Shown in pieces: positions 39,101-51,100 of a stretch of DNA of 64,000 bases. Each line of letters starts with the position of its first letter. Within the stretch, counting starts at the first letter, position 1. Under the pieces are notes generated by a model. It made no database searches. It was not told where the DNA came from and saw only the letters and a list, made by a program, of their open reading frames with translations. The position numbers and the translations under genes are program-made. The stretch comes from Rhabdornis inornatus (lineage: Eukaryota > Chordata > Aves > Passeriformes > Rhabdornithidae), in the NCBI GenBank assembly GCA_013397075.1, contig VWZS01006721.1, forward strand, positions 4,235,817-4,299,816, given 5' to 3'.

Positions 39101-42100
39101 TAGAAAACCTTTGCAAGTGACAAAAACCCCTCTGTCATTACCTTGAATTTAGAGTTTCTCTTGTAAAACTGTCTCTGTGCCATGGACTTTGGTATAAAAG
39201 TTGTGTTTGCAGCTATATTGCAAGTCTGTGTCAGCCTCATGTACAATGCCAGTCATAAAGTAAACTTACCTACTACATACCTTCCTTACAATAGTATAAA
39301 TTGCCATATTGCTTATAATACCTTATATTTCTAAGCATGCTTCACATGCTGTGCCAAATTCTGGTATCAGGCAGCCAAACATCTTGAGCTAATGTAAATA
39401 TGAAGGAAGTTGTGCTGCGGGGCTTCAGCGCTCCAGGTTGCCAACAGTGGCTGAGCCGGCAGACACAGCGTCTGAACCCTTCAGCATTTCAGGCACTGGT
39501 GAGCTATTCCTTGCCATGAGTCATCCTGTCAATTGTGTTCTGTAAATGCCAAACATTATCAGTGTTGGATGTGCTGAAAATCTGAAATGTGCAGATTAAA
39601 TCAGAAATAGGACTGTTTCAAACCAGGTTTGTATATTTTAAATAAAACGTCATTTGAAAGTATTTTTAAAGGTATCATCTCAAACTGTGTTGAAATATTA
39701 ATGCCTCTTTGCACTTCTTGATGTCTGCTAGCAATTAGCTGTGCTTTTTTCAGGTTGATGAATTTGCAACTGATCAATTATCTGATAATCTCTATCACAG
39801 ACTCATGATTATTGCTGGAGGATTGTCATAGTTTCAATACTGCCATTTTTCAGAGACTCTTCTGCATTATCACGTCTGTTTTAATACTGAGGAATAGGTT
39901 TTGTGGTTTGACCTTTATTATTTCTAAGCCAGTAAATGTATGTTTGGGATCAGCACAGTTGGTTCCCGCCAGTTTTAATGTTAGAAGCACAGGAAATCAC
40001 AAATCAGCTTCTGAGATAAGCAAAAGCTGAGTGTGACAGTATTTCTTCAGCTTTTTAGCATCTTGCATATGATGCAGAAGGCTTGTTCTGTGGTACTGAA
40101 AGTAGTAGAAGACATTGCATAAAACAAGTGTGATGCGTTTTGGCAAAGCTCGGTGTTAGTTTGGTACCAGAATTTTCCTGGACATCTCTGAGAAGTTTGA
40201 AGCAAAACTATTTGCTGCTCTCAAGACAGATTTGTCGTGCATTCTTGTTTGGAGTGTATCAAGGGCTTTATTGTTGAGGTTTTTTTTAGTGTCTCCAAGT
40301 GGCATAGCATGCCATCATACTTGTTCTAAGGATCATTGGAAAACTTATTTGGTTGTGTTGATAACTTCCTATTTTGAGAAGAACGGTGTTGTGGCCACAT
40401 AGCTGGGGTTTTTTCAGTTCATTCTTTTGTGTACAGCTGAACTATGAGCATACTTCAGAGTTGTGTGTTTAGATGAGCACAGATAAAATAAGGAAGATCT
40501 GGCTTATTCTGTTAATTTGAGCCAGCTCTGAATCTGGCATCTAGCTTAAGGCTCAGCACCAGTGCATGCAGTGCCTGCATCCCAGGGAGGAAAAAGGGCC
40601 AGTTTTGCCCAGGTGGAGCAAGCAGGGGAAGGAGCAGCTGCAGCTGGCATCTCCCTCCTGGGACAGAGGAAAGAGCAGTTCTGGCAGGGAGGAGTTCAGC
40701 AGGCTCAAGGATCTGGGATGGCCAGGGAAGCTGCAGACTGTGTGAGAGACAGGAAAGTATCAGAAAAGAGAGAAAAGATGCAGCAAGGCTAGGCAGGAGG
40801 AGGAGGAAGTAGAAAATGCCAAGTTCTCTCTACCATATTGAGAATTATTGCTGTGTATTATGGCTCTGTCTGACAGTAATTCATTAAAAGGCTAATGATT
40901 TTTACATGCTTCATCTAATATTTATTTGGGAAGAAACTTTTTCTCATATGACTGCTTTTAATTTTCCTTCTTTCTGTTGGAACAGCTTGGTATTGAAGCT
41001 GGGAATTCTCCACAATTCTTCCTTTGTTGAAGGATATTTTGAATAAGAATACCACATAATCTGTTATTTGAAAAGGTTTCCTTGGAGTAGAAACACAGGT
41101 ATTTTGTGGCATTTCTACTCTTCCAGGCCAGTGTGATTATGATGGTAGATTGTGTTTGTAATGAGGCCTCTCAAACATCTGGGTACTGTAGTATTTTACC
41201 TCCCACTGTCTGGGCTCTGAAACAATGCAGCAGACAAAGACTACCTTATTTTGCCCTTTTTCTTCCCTGTTCTTTCTCTCCCTCCCATTTTTCTTCAATT
41301 TATATTCACAATTTTACTTCCCTGGGGATAAAACTGGGTCAAGTAATGGAAGGCAAAAGCAGGGGAAGAAAAGGGGTAGAGAATGAATGTATGTGAGATG
41401 ATGGAAGGGCAGAGAGGAATGCCAGGGAAGTGGTCCAGTGTCCATATAGAATGGGAAAATACTGTGCTGGTTATGTCTCCTCTGTTCATCCTGAGCAAAA
41501 CTGTTCAGTAGCTTTTGGTGGTGCCTCTGGCTGTAACTCCTATGTGGACCACAGTGGGTTGGAATGCGGCCTTGTATCTTAAATGGAAAGCGTTTATAAA
41601 CTTGAAAAAGTCCTGGTTTTGAGCACTGTGAATAGACTCAAGTTTTTCTTCATCCAAAGTGTTTTAGTCATGACATATTTGGGGGAAAAAAGAAATGTTA
41701 AAGTTATTGAAGAAATCTTAATTTAGCATTTTTTTGTTTAGTTCTTGCATTATTAGAATGTGGCTATTGATGTATCCAAAATGCAATTAAAAAAATTTGA
41801 AATTAGACAGTGGTTTATTTATTTATTTTCAAGAAAAACTTTGTTCCTGTTTGCTTTTCCTCTCACTTTCAGAAGTGGAATTGAGGTACATGAAATCTTT
41901 ATCAAAATATAACACGAACTTCTCTTAAAAACAGAGTAACAAAAGGATTCTGGTAATACTTCATTCATGATGTTGTTCTCAGGACTGTTAATACTATGTA
42001 ATCTCTCTGTCTTTGAAGAAAATTTGTTGCCTGGGGCAAAAATTTTAATGCTAAATTTGACTGTAGTTGTTCTCATGCTGCTTTTTTTTTTTTTTTACAT

Positions 42101-45100
42101 AATAGGTATAAATGACCAAGGATTGTACAGAGTTGTGGGGGTGAGTTCAAAGGTCCAGAGACTTCTGAGTTTGTTGATGGGTATGCCTCTATTTTACAAC
42201 TATTTTTTCAGTGTTTTGTTTCATGTTGTTTTACTGTCAATATTTAGTTTTTAAAGCACCTGCCAGTAGTTTGCACTAGTCCATGCAAATAATCACCACA
42301 TCATTTTAAGTTTCCTTACTTTAGAAAGTCCTGGATTAGTTGGTATAAATAAATTAAGAATTGCTATGAGACGTGTAGGAGCAAAGAATGTGCTTTGTGC
42401 AAAGTTGATGGAAATTGTATTAAAGCAGCCTAAGTTAAAGGATCTGATTGGAAAATTAAAAATACCAAAGTCAGGAAAGTTTGAAACTGGTTGCTTCATT
42501 GTTTGAAGTTTCCACCTTCCTTCTCCCTTATCTAGCATGTACAAATGTACATACCATGTGTCTTTAGTTAATCACTGTGCAAAATAAGACAGTTTAAGCC
42601 TACTGTTAAAGAGATACTTGGTTTAAGAGGAGGGATATGATATATGTATTAATAATAACTGTGTGTCAAGGCAGGAGACAGATGGAGAAAGGATTTGATT
42701 TTGTAAACTTAAACATCTTAGGCTCTTTTATACCCAATTAGCTAAAATAATTCATAGAAACTTTTATTCTCCCTTTTCTTTCGGGAAATTTTGATGCATC
42801 TTTAATGACTGGAGTTCTCTTGCCACTCTGCCGTCCCTGGGGGAGGGAAAAAGAGAGAAATATTGGCACCTGGATGAAATCCCTTATCTGCCTGATATCT
42901 CTCACCAAAGTAGTAGCCATGACTGCAAAATGTGCCATGTTCCCCCCTGTCTTGTCCTGAGCACTGACAGTACATGCAGTCAGACAAGACCACTGGGATT
43001 AGTTCATTTTCATAGAGCTTCCAAACCTGTCACTTGACAGCAAAGGTCTGATTCTCAGGGATTCATTGGTATGCAAAGAAGCTTGTTTGCAGTTTGCACC
43101 AGGCTCTTCTCCAGAACCATGCATGCTCCATCTGTGCTGATAACACAGTGTTCTTTGGCACTGCAAACTGAAGGAAGCCAGAAAGTGAATTCATTTCGTT
43201 ACCCCAGACATTATGTGAATGACAAAGCGCTTTTATATTGTATGCTGCTGTCAGTTCAGTGCCACCTGTAAGACTTTTTCTTTTCCTTCCTTTATTTTTT
43301 CAAACAGCCTGTCTCCTCAGAAATGATAAGACATCTTGAGACTTGAGGACCTGCATGTCATATCAATCTGTCATAATGACCTTGCTAAATATTAATTTAT
43401 GATGTCTTACTTTAATCAATATTAACAGCGCCCTGAAGTACTCCATTAGTAAACCTTAAAAGTATTATAGAAAAAAGGCTCTTGGAAATATGAACTGGGA
43501 TTAATAAAAATGACTGATCTGTAACAGATTTTCATAGTTGTTTATCTATGTTGGGGTTAGCCTCAGTAAGCAATAACCATCTTTAGCCATTGACCATGGG
43601 AAGAATGACGTGCTGTCACTCAGAGAGCCTTGATTAAATGCATTTGGTATCACAAGATGCTTTTCTGTTTTGTTCTTGCTGGCTTAGCTTGGGTGTGCAG
43701 GTCTGGCAGGCAAATTTGCCTTGCTGCCATTATTGGTATCCAAATTAAATAGACTCAGGTTGCCAGTGGTTCAGTAGCAGCTGGAAGAGTTTACTGGGGA
43801 TTCCAGCATCTGCTTTTAGTTACTTTTTAAAATCAGGAATATTTTTTTGTCATTCCCAAGTTTCATATATTTATTTGACATAGGAAGAATACAGTGGTAT
43901 CAAGATGAGGCAAAAAACTGAACAGGAAAAAGTTAGGGTGCAAGCAGGTGCTCTTTTCTGATGATTTGTTGAAAGTGATCCTATCTCTGCTCTTTATCTA
44001 TCTTTCCTCAGAGGAGAACAAAGAGGGTTCCTTTTTGATATACAGTCGTACAGAGAATTTAAAATGACTGATTAATCTTTAATCTTTTGTCTCTGGGCAT
44101 ACTCTTAGATACCCTTTTATATGAAAGATTTTTCAGAATCATAAAAACTCATATTAACTTTCTGTATTTTAAAATGTTTGATAAGATTTCAAAGTGTTTT
44201 AAGCTACCTATCACTGACCATGAGGTTCACAGTTGGAAAGGCCTGATGTGAAAAAAGTCTTCCAAATGGTAACCAGGGACGTAATTTTTTTTTTTTTTTC
44301 GTAGTTTTGTCTCTTTTTCAGAATATTTTCTGTAGAATTTTGGAAAGTAGACTGAGAGTCAAGAGAGTATGAGAAGACCAACGTATGCTTTTCTCGTACT
44401 GTGAATGCATAGATTTTCATCTGTAATGCAAAAATCTCGTGGAGCTAAGTCTCTGCAAAATAAGGCTTAGCAATCAAATATACAATTCTACTTAAAAAAC
44501 CCAAAATTTAATTTTACAATTAACGTAGTCTATGAAGTTACCTGTAACTGGTATTGTGCTATTTTGCAGCAATGATCTTGTTTAAATTTAGAGGGAGGCA
44601 TCTGGTGAGGAAAACACTCTCTACCTTTTAAGAGAAAATGTTAAATTGACCAGATATCTCATTGTAAACAGGGATAGAAAGCTAGAACTTCCAGTATGAT
44701 GGAAGTGTGTTACAAGTACTGCAGTGTGAGTTGTCAGCTGTCAGGAGTCTCAGTTCTGGAAGTGCATCAGGGCCCAGGTCCTGTTTCGTTGATGATCTGC
44801 ATTATGGATCTGCCATGGCTCATTTCCTACACGCTGTTACATAGATTTTGTACAAGCCACTGCATAGATCACCTTTCAGATGGACCATTGCATGTAGGAA
44901 GGGACTGCTGAGGACTTGCAGTTTCTGCTGATGAGTTCAAGTTTGATTTCTGATGCTGTCTGGTGTGTAAAATACCAGATATTGCATGTGGCAGGAAGCT
45001 TTCAGGTACTTCTGCCTTCCCAAAACCAGCAGGTTTCAAAACAATGACATGGCATTCCTTGTTATTTTATATACAGTAAATGACAGTATACATGCACATC

Positions 45101-48100
45101 TAGAGTGGGCATACTGCATATGAAAGCAGAGAGAATCTCCTCCTAAACAACTTTAGTGAACTGGACAGTTTTTATAAACTTTGGCTACCTTATTGTCAGA
45201 AAGATTTGTGTGAAATTTAGAGCTGCTCTGTCAAAAGCTGTTCCTTAAACATGCACAGTTTTCCAGGTATAAAGTTGCCCTTCAGTGCACGGTGGCTGTT
45301 ACAAGTAGCATGAAAACAGCTTGGATAATTTTTCTTAAAATATGGTTGAAGTTCCAGTTCTTACTGAAATGGGATGTTTGAAGTAGAGGGAAAAATGGAG
45401 CAGGAAGAGCAAAATTGGGTGATAGAGCAGAGAGCACTGTAATGCAAGTGCCAAACCAAAAATGAGGAACGTGTCTTTAAATCCTGATGGCTTCTACAGT
45501 CAAACCAGGGGTTTGTAGGAAGGCTTTTTTTTTCTTTTTTCTCCAAGAGATAATGAAATATTTCGACAATACCTTCTATTTTTTATTTTAAGAGGCTCAC
45601 TTTGGAATTCAGACGCCTGTTGTTTTCCTCCCAAAATTCATCCACAAATTTCAATGAACAGAGTGCATACTTTGAATGTAAAGGAGGTTGATGATTATGA
45701 AGCAGCTATTTAAAAACTGGATATTACATAGTGGTTTAGTAACAAAGCCCCCATAGATTTTGTAGCTTCTGATGTGATGGCAGTTTTTATTTAATTAATT
45801 CAGGAGACAAATTTTCTTCTTGAAAAACAGAATTTGAACATGGAGACAGCTAGCATGCTAAAAAGAAAAAAAAGGGAAGCTTATATCTGAGACAATCCTG
45901 GGTATTTTGGGTGGTGGTTGGCTAGTGGCAGTTTGCTAGAAAATGTTATCTGACCTGTATTTTAAAATGAGATTTAAATAATTGATATAATGAGGGAGAA
46001 TATTCAGTTACAGAAATAATTGCTTGGCACAGCTTTTAGAACAAAATTATTTAGTCCTGGTAAAAGGACTGCACCTTTAATCAGGGACCGTAATTTGATT
46101 TTTTAAATGTGTCTGTCATTTGTCTGACAAGCCAAGTAACAAATGAATTCTGAATTGTATGAACGGGTCCACACGTAATCTGTGTCAGCCACTGCACTGA
46201 CTGGCAGAAACATGGAGCAGTAAATAATAACAGGAAAGTCTGCAAACACATCGGGCTAGGCTGGCCATATACATGAGGTCTTTTCTTGTGTCAGCTAGCT
46301 ATAGCTTTTTCTTTTGAGGCCAAAAGGTTGTTTTCTGTTTTTTTTTTTATTGCAAAACATTGCAGTGTGCTGTGTTGTTTTCAATCTGCCAAGAAGTTTT
46401 CAGCCTGATGGGTCAATCAGGCAAATTTTAGTTTGGTCTGTCTTGTTCCAAGATGCTACCAACTAACCTGGGAGAAGGTGGGAGTTCTGTGGACCTGACA
46501 AATGGTCAAGCAAACCAGTATTTCTTTTCCAGTGGCTAAAACTGATCAAGTAAGGCAAACATTCAGCAAAGACTCCTTTTCCTACTTTGGAAGCACCTCT
46601 TAAAGGTTTTCACATAATGTAGAGGATCATGCTGCACTTTGACTGTTCTTGTCAACAGTTTACAAGCAAAACTATGGAAATAATTTATCACTTTAAATGA
46701 GAAAGAAAAGAGTAAAAGATAAATTCTTCTTAGAGGGTCTTTTTTCCCTAAACTGTTTTCGTACATCTTTCTGTGTTTGTGAACATCTCTCTGTTTAATT
46801 AGAGGTGTGAAAATTTCAATTGCTGTAGAGATTTTTTTACATGAGAGTGATTTTTAATCCTTCATTAAAGAAAAAAAAAAATCAGCAGTAAATAGTTTTT
46901 AAAGCAAAATAAGAAAATTAAATTTATAAACAGATTTGTATATTTGATCTTCTTCATATCACCGAAGAATAATAAAAAGGATGTTCCTTCTCTGCTCATG
47001 TGAGCAAACACGTAGTGTTGAAAGTCAATGTGTTGCTGTTCACGTAGCTTATACTGATTTAGAATTCCCTTTTTTCATGTCCCTTTCTGGGACTCTTCCT
47101 GGTTATTTTCTAGATTCAAAAACCTGCAATGAAGTTGACCTGGAAAACTCTGTAGACTGGGAGGTGAAGACAATTACTAGTGCTATGAAGCAGTATCTGC
47201 GGTAAGACTGTCTCTTCTTTATTTGGATTTTAGGCTAAAAATTCTTATTTTAGTTCTATGCAGTGTGTTAAGCCCCACTAAGTTAGTTTTGCTACATTTT
47301 AGAATAGGTGTTCATTTTGTACAAATACCAGGCTTGTTATTTGTTTTGGGGGAAGCAAAATACTTAAGTAACACTAATACTCATGTTCATATGAGACAAG
47401 CCCCTAAACACTTTGGTGTTAGACACAGAAGCATTTCACTGGTGGTTCAGAAACTTGAAGTGTTGCTGAACTTGCTGAGAGTCATTACTGAAAGTTAGCT
47501 AAGATTGTTAAAATTTTCCTTTTAATGTTTGTGTGGTGGAATGAAAAGGGAGAAGGCTGTGAAATTTTTAATGTTTTCCTCTTTTCCTTCTGACCCTTAC
47601 TCTGATGTTCTGTGTGCAATATTAATAATATTTTGAGTGTTACATTTTTTAAATAATTTAAAATATGTTCACTATTCAAATGGCTTTGCCAATTCCTGAT
47701 AAAGCTATTTCACTAAATTGCTGAAGAACATAAAATGTCTCACTTTTGTGTATCTCTTGTAGTGTAACAAACACTGTACTTTTAATCTGCTATTTTTATT
47801 AAATAAAATATTATCACAATCACTATCAATGAATGCTGCAGAAATATCATAAGGATACAACTCTTACAGAGTATAGAAAAGTATATATAAAAACCAGAAA
47901 AAGTATACACGATGAAGTATTTCTCCCCTACAGTATTTCTCATCTGAGTGTTTACTCAGATATTCAATATTTCATGAGCATCAGTAAAGTCAATATAATA
48001 AATGGTTTTAGCTCTGGTGGTGGTGGTGGTTGTTGTCAGGACCTTAGTGTCTTTCCAGTAAGGTATTGACTACTTATTCTTAGCATTAAAAAGTGCTAAT

Positions 48101-51100
48101 GAAGAAGGAATTGCACAGTATTTGTGTAGAGTCTTGGTGTTGAAACTGGAAAGGTATCTTATGATAGAGGCATCACTTCAGCTCGTGGAAGGTGTATGGT
48201 TGCATTTATTCTTATTTTCCTGATAATACCAAGTTTTCCTTTTGTTCTAGAAATCATTGGATTCAAGGGCCTTTGTAACAATGGTTGCTTCCAGTTATGA
48301 GGATTATGCTACTTAATGTTTAAAAGGTTTCCTGCTTAGAGTAAATGCAGCTAGAAGAAAATACAGTTAAATTTATTATGTCATCCTTTTTTTACAGAAG
48401 CCTTCCAGAGCCACTGATGACATACGAGTTGCATGGAGAATTCATCGTTCCTGCCAGTAAATACATGACTATAGTTCAAACAGAAATCTTTTGTTTTTGT
48501 GCTGTTGAGACCACAGGAGCACTCTGCAAATGCAATTTCAGAAAAATGCTTCATCCCAGTAAAAATACAGGAACAAGAAATAATAAGTGATTTAAGAATA
48601 TGTTTTAATCAGTGTTTAGTTCTAGTGTGTGTCATATATAATGTGACAGCCTAGCATGGTTTTTACTTTTATGGAAAAACTTCTGGATAGCCAGTGTAAA
48701 CATTTATTCTTATTATCTTAATTGTATAATGATAAGCATCTACTTAATCTGTGATTTTTTTTTCCCCTTCCATTTATAAAGACTATGAAGCTTAGCAAAA
48801 GAAAGTACACTAATTTGAGCTCATTTGAGTCCTTAAAGCACAGCTGCCTGACCCTTGTTTTCAGTGCCTTGCTGGCTCTGTGTGTAGGCTGGCTTGAATG
48901 TTCCTCATGTATTAGAAGAAAGGAAAGAGCAGGCCAGACTGCACTGTGGCCGTTCAAATACAGACTTGGAGAAGACACACAGCATTTGTAGCTCAGTTGT
49001 ATGGTATCTAGTGTACACGGAATTTTTTTGGAAGAGGATAGAGGAAAACTGTGTAAGAAAATTTTTGGCAAAGTATCAAACAGATATTTAGCTGATTTTC
49101 TTTCCAGCCTGTAGCACTTCTGGCAAACTGTGGAAAAGCAAAATTAAAATAAACTTTGAGACAATTGCTTTATCATCTTCATATTGCTATAATGGCTTTC
49201 CAGGACTGCAGAATGTGTTTTCTTCTGGTCCTTAATTCAAAATGAGAATTAGCTCAGGAAATTCATTGCCAAAGCACATGCTAGCAGGCAAGTGCTTAAA
49301 CAAAATTCGACATCCTTACCTACGTGGTGAGTCGTCACGTTTGTATTGGAAAGCGTTAAAATAATTTCTCTACTTCTGAAGTTTTGCCAGCAGTTTCTCA
49401 CTTTATTTTTCTTTATTTTATAGTCTCTTTCAGTGAAGGAATTCAGTTGAAGTTACATGTTTGAGACAGTACAGCGTTCATAGGTAGTAAACAGCTCAGT
49501 AAAGGAGTTGATTCCAGGGAGGGAAATTCAATCAACGTTGCAGATCTGAGTTGCAATATGCTCAAAAATAGGTAGTCAGTGTTGTTTCCTATGCTGGCTC
49601 TAAAAAAACAACACTGGAAATAGCATGGAGTATCATTTTCCCTGAAACTATTGGAGGTGGAGCCACAATTAAAAAGTTTTCCTTTAATTTTGTTTTCTTT
49701 ATGCATATCAGTATAGATTGAAACGATGTGAGCTTTGACTGTATCTTGTAATTCAATTGTTTAGCCATTCTTTAATAAGAATTTGTGATCTCACATATAC
49801 ATAAAATAGCCTCACTTTAAAGAAGGCCTGTTTTTCTCTATGAGAATTTTGAGAAGCTCAATAGAAATTAAACATTTTGCTTTTTCGTAGCCTTTTTTCT
49901 TGCAATCTGTGCAGGGGTGTTCACTGCAAAAGAATGGAATACAGCCCTAAAATCTACAGCAATATGCAATGCAAACAAATCTGAAGCAATATGCACTGAA
50001 GAAGTCTGGTGGTATTTTATAGGAAATACACTTAACAATCAAAGTTGCCTAAGAGGAAAATGGGAACTGATCAGTGGTCCTCATGTCATAACTTCTAGCA
50101 TTCAGAATAAAGTGTAAAACTTTCTCATTCTGTACTTTCTAGTAAGTATTATTATAGGCAATAGAAATACTTCCATTCCTCTCATTATAACCACTACAGA
50201 GATGTAATTTTGTGATTTAATGCAACTTGGAGTAGGAAGATGGTTTATTTTCATCTTTTACAGGTTCTTGTTTTCATCTGCGTACAGTGAAACCTGTAGG
50301 GACCAAAATTATTCAATTTAACATGCAACAGACAAAAAGAAAAAGCTCTTTGCTTATCTTTATTTCTGTACTGTACTAGAGATGCTGTTGCTATTCAGAA
50401 CCTTTGTCATAGTATTCTCAGTAGGTTTTTTTGCATGCTTATTCTTCTGTGTCTTCAGAGGTCATTAGGTTTTCTAAGCATTTGGATCTGCATGCAGTTT
50501 CCAATGCAAGGTAGCATAAATGCAGTATCATTAAGTGCACAGTACCAACAAAACTGAATTCTAATCACGAGGACAATCAGTTAATGATGCTAAAGTGGAA
50601 AGCAGTACAGTTCCTCTCTGTGGCACCCAGTAGCATTGCTGCTCACCTTGCAGTGTATTTGTGAGCAGATGAGTCCAATGCAGCAAAACAATAACTGCAT
50701 CTATTAGTCTTTAAAAATAGATGAACAAAGGCATCCTTTTGCAGGTGGATTGAAAGATAAGATCTCAAAATAAGTAAATAAGTTGATAATTCTAGAACAA
50801 TATTATTTGTGAAAACAAGCACATATGCTCTGTGTTGCTATGTTTGGAGATACATAAGTGGTGAAATGTGTGCAGTATGTTTCCATGCAGGGGTGGGAGA
50901 AGCTTTATGTTTCTGTGGATCTTATTTTATTTCAACTTTTTTCTGAGATATTTATTTCTATATCCCATAGAAAGTGGGAGTCCTGAATCTCGAGTCAATG
51001 CTGTTCACTTCTTGGTCCACAAACTCCCAGAAAAGAACAGAGAGATGCTGGAAATTTTGGTGAAACATTTAGCAAAGTGAGTGTTCCAACCTGCTTTCCT

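Larger units (their letters stand above)
35850..42105 (+). other. 6.3-kb intron between exons 13 and 14
   Basis: It contains T16 at 37377-37392, an unrecognised 168-codon open frame (37976-38482) with a 27-bp tandem duplication at its end, a purine- and GC-richer patch at 40555-40800 and, at its 3' end, T15 forming the exon 14 acceptor. No GRAF-like exon was seen inside. Confidence 0.85.

Noticed and set aside
38872..39246. 124-codon minus-strand open frame
   Set aside because: No recognisable domain and no splice or promoter context. It is compatible with chance in an intron.
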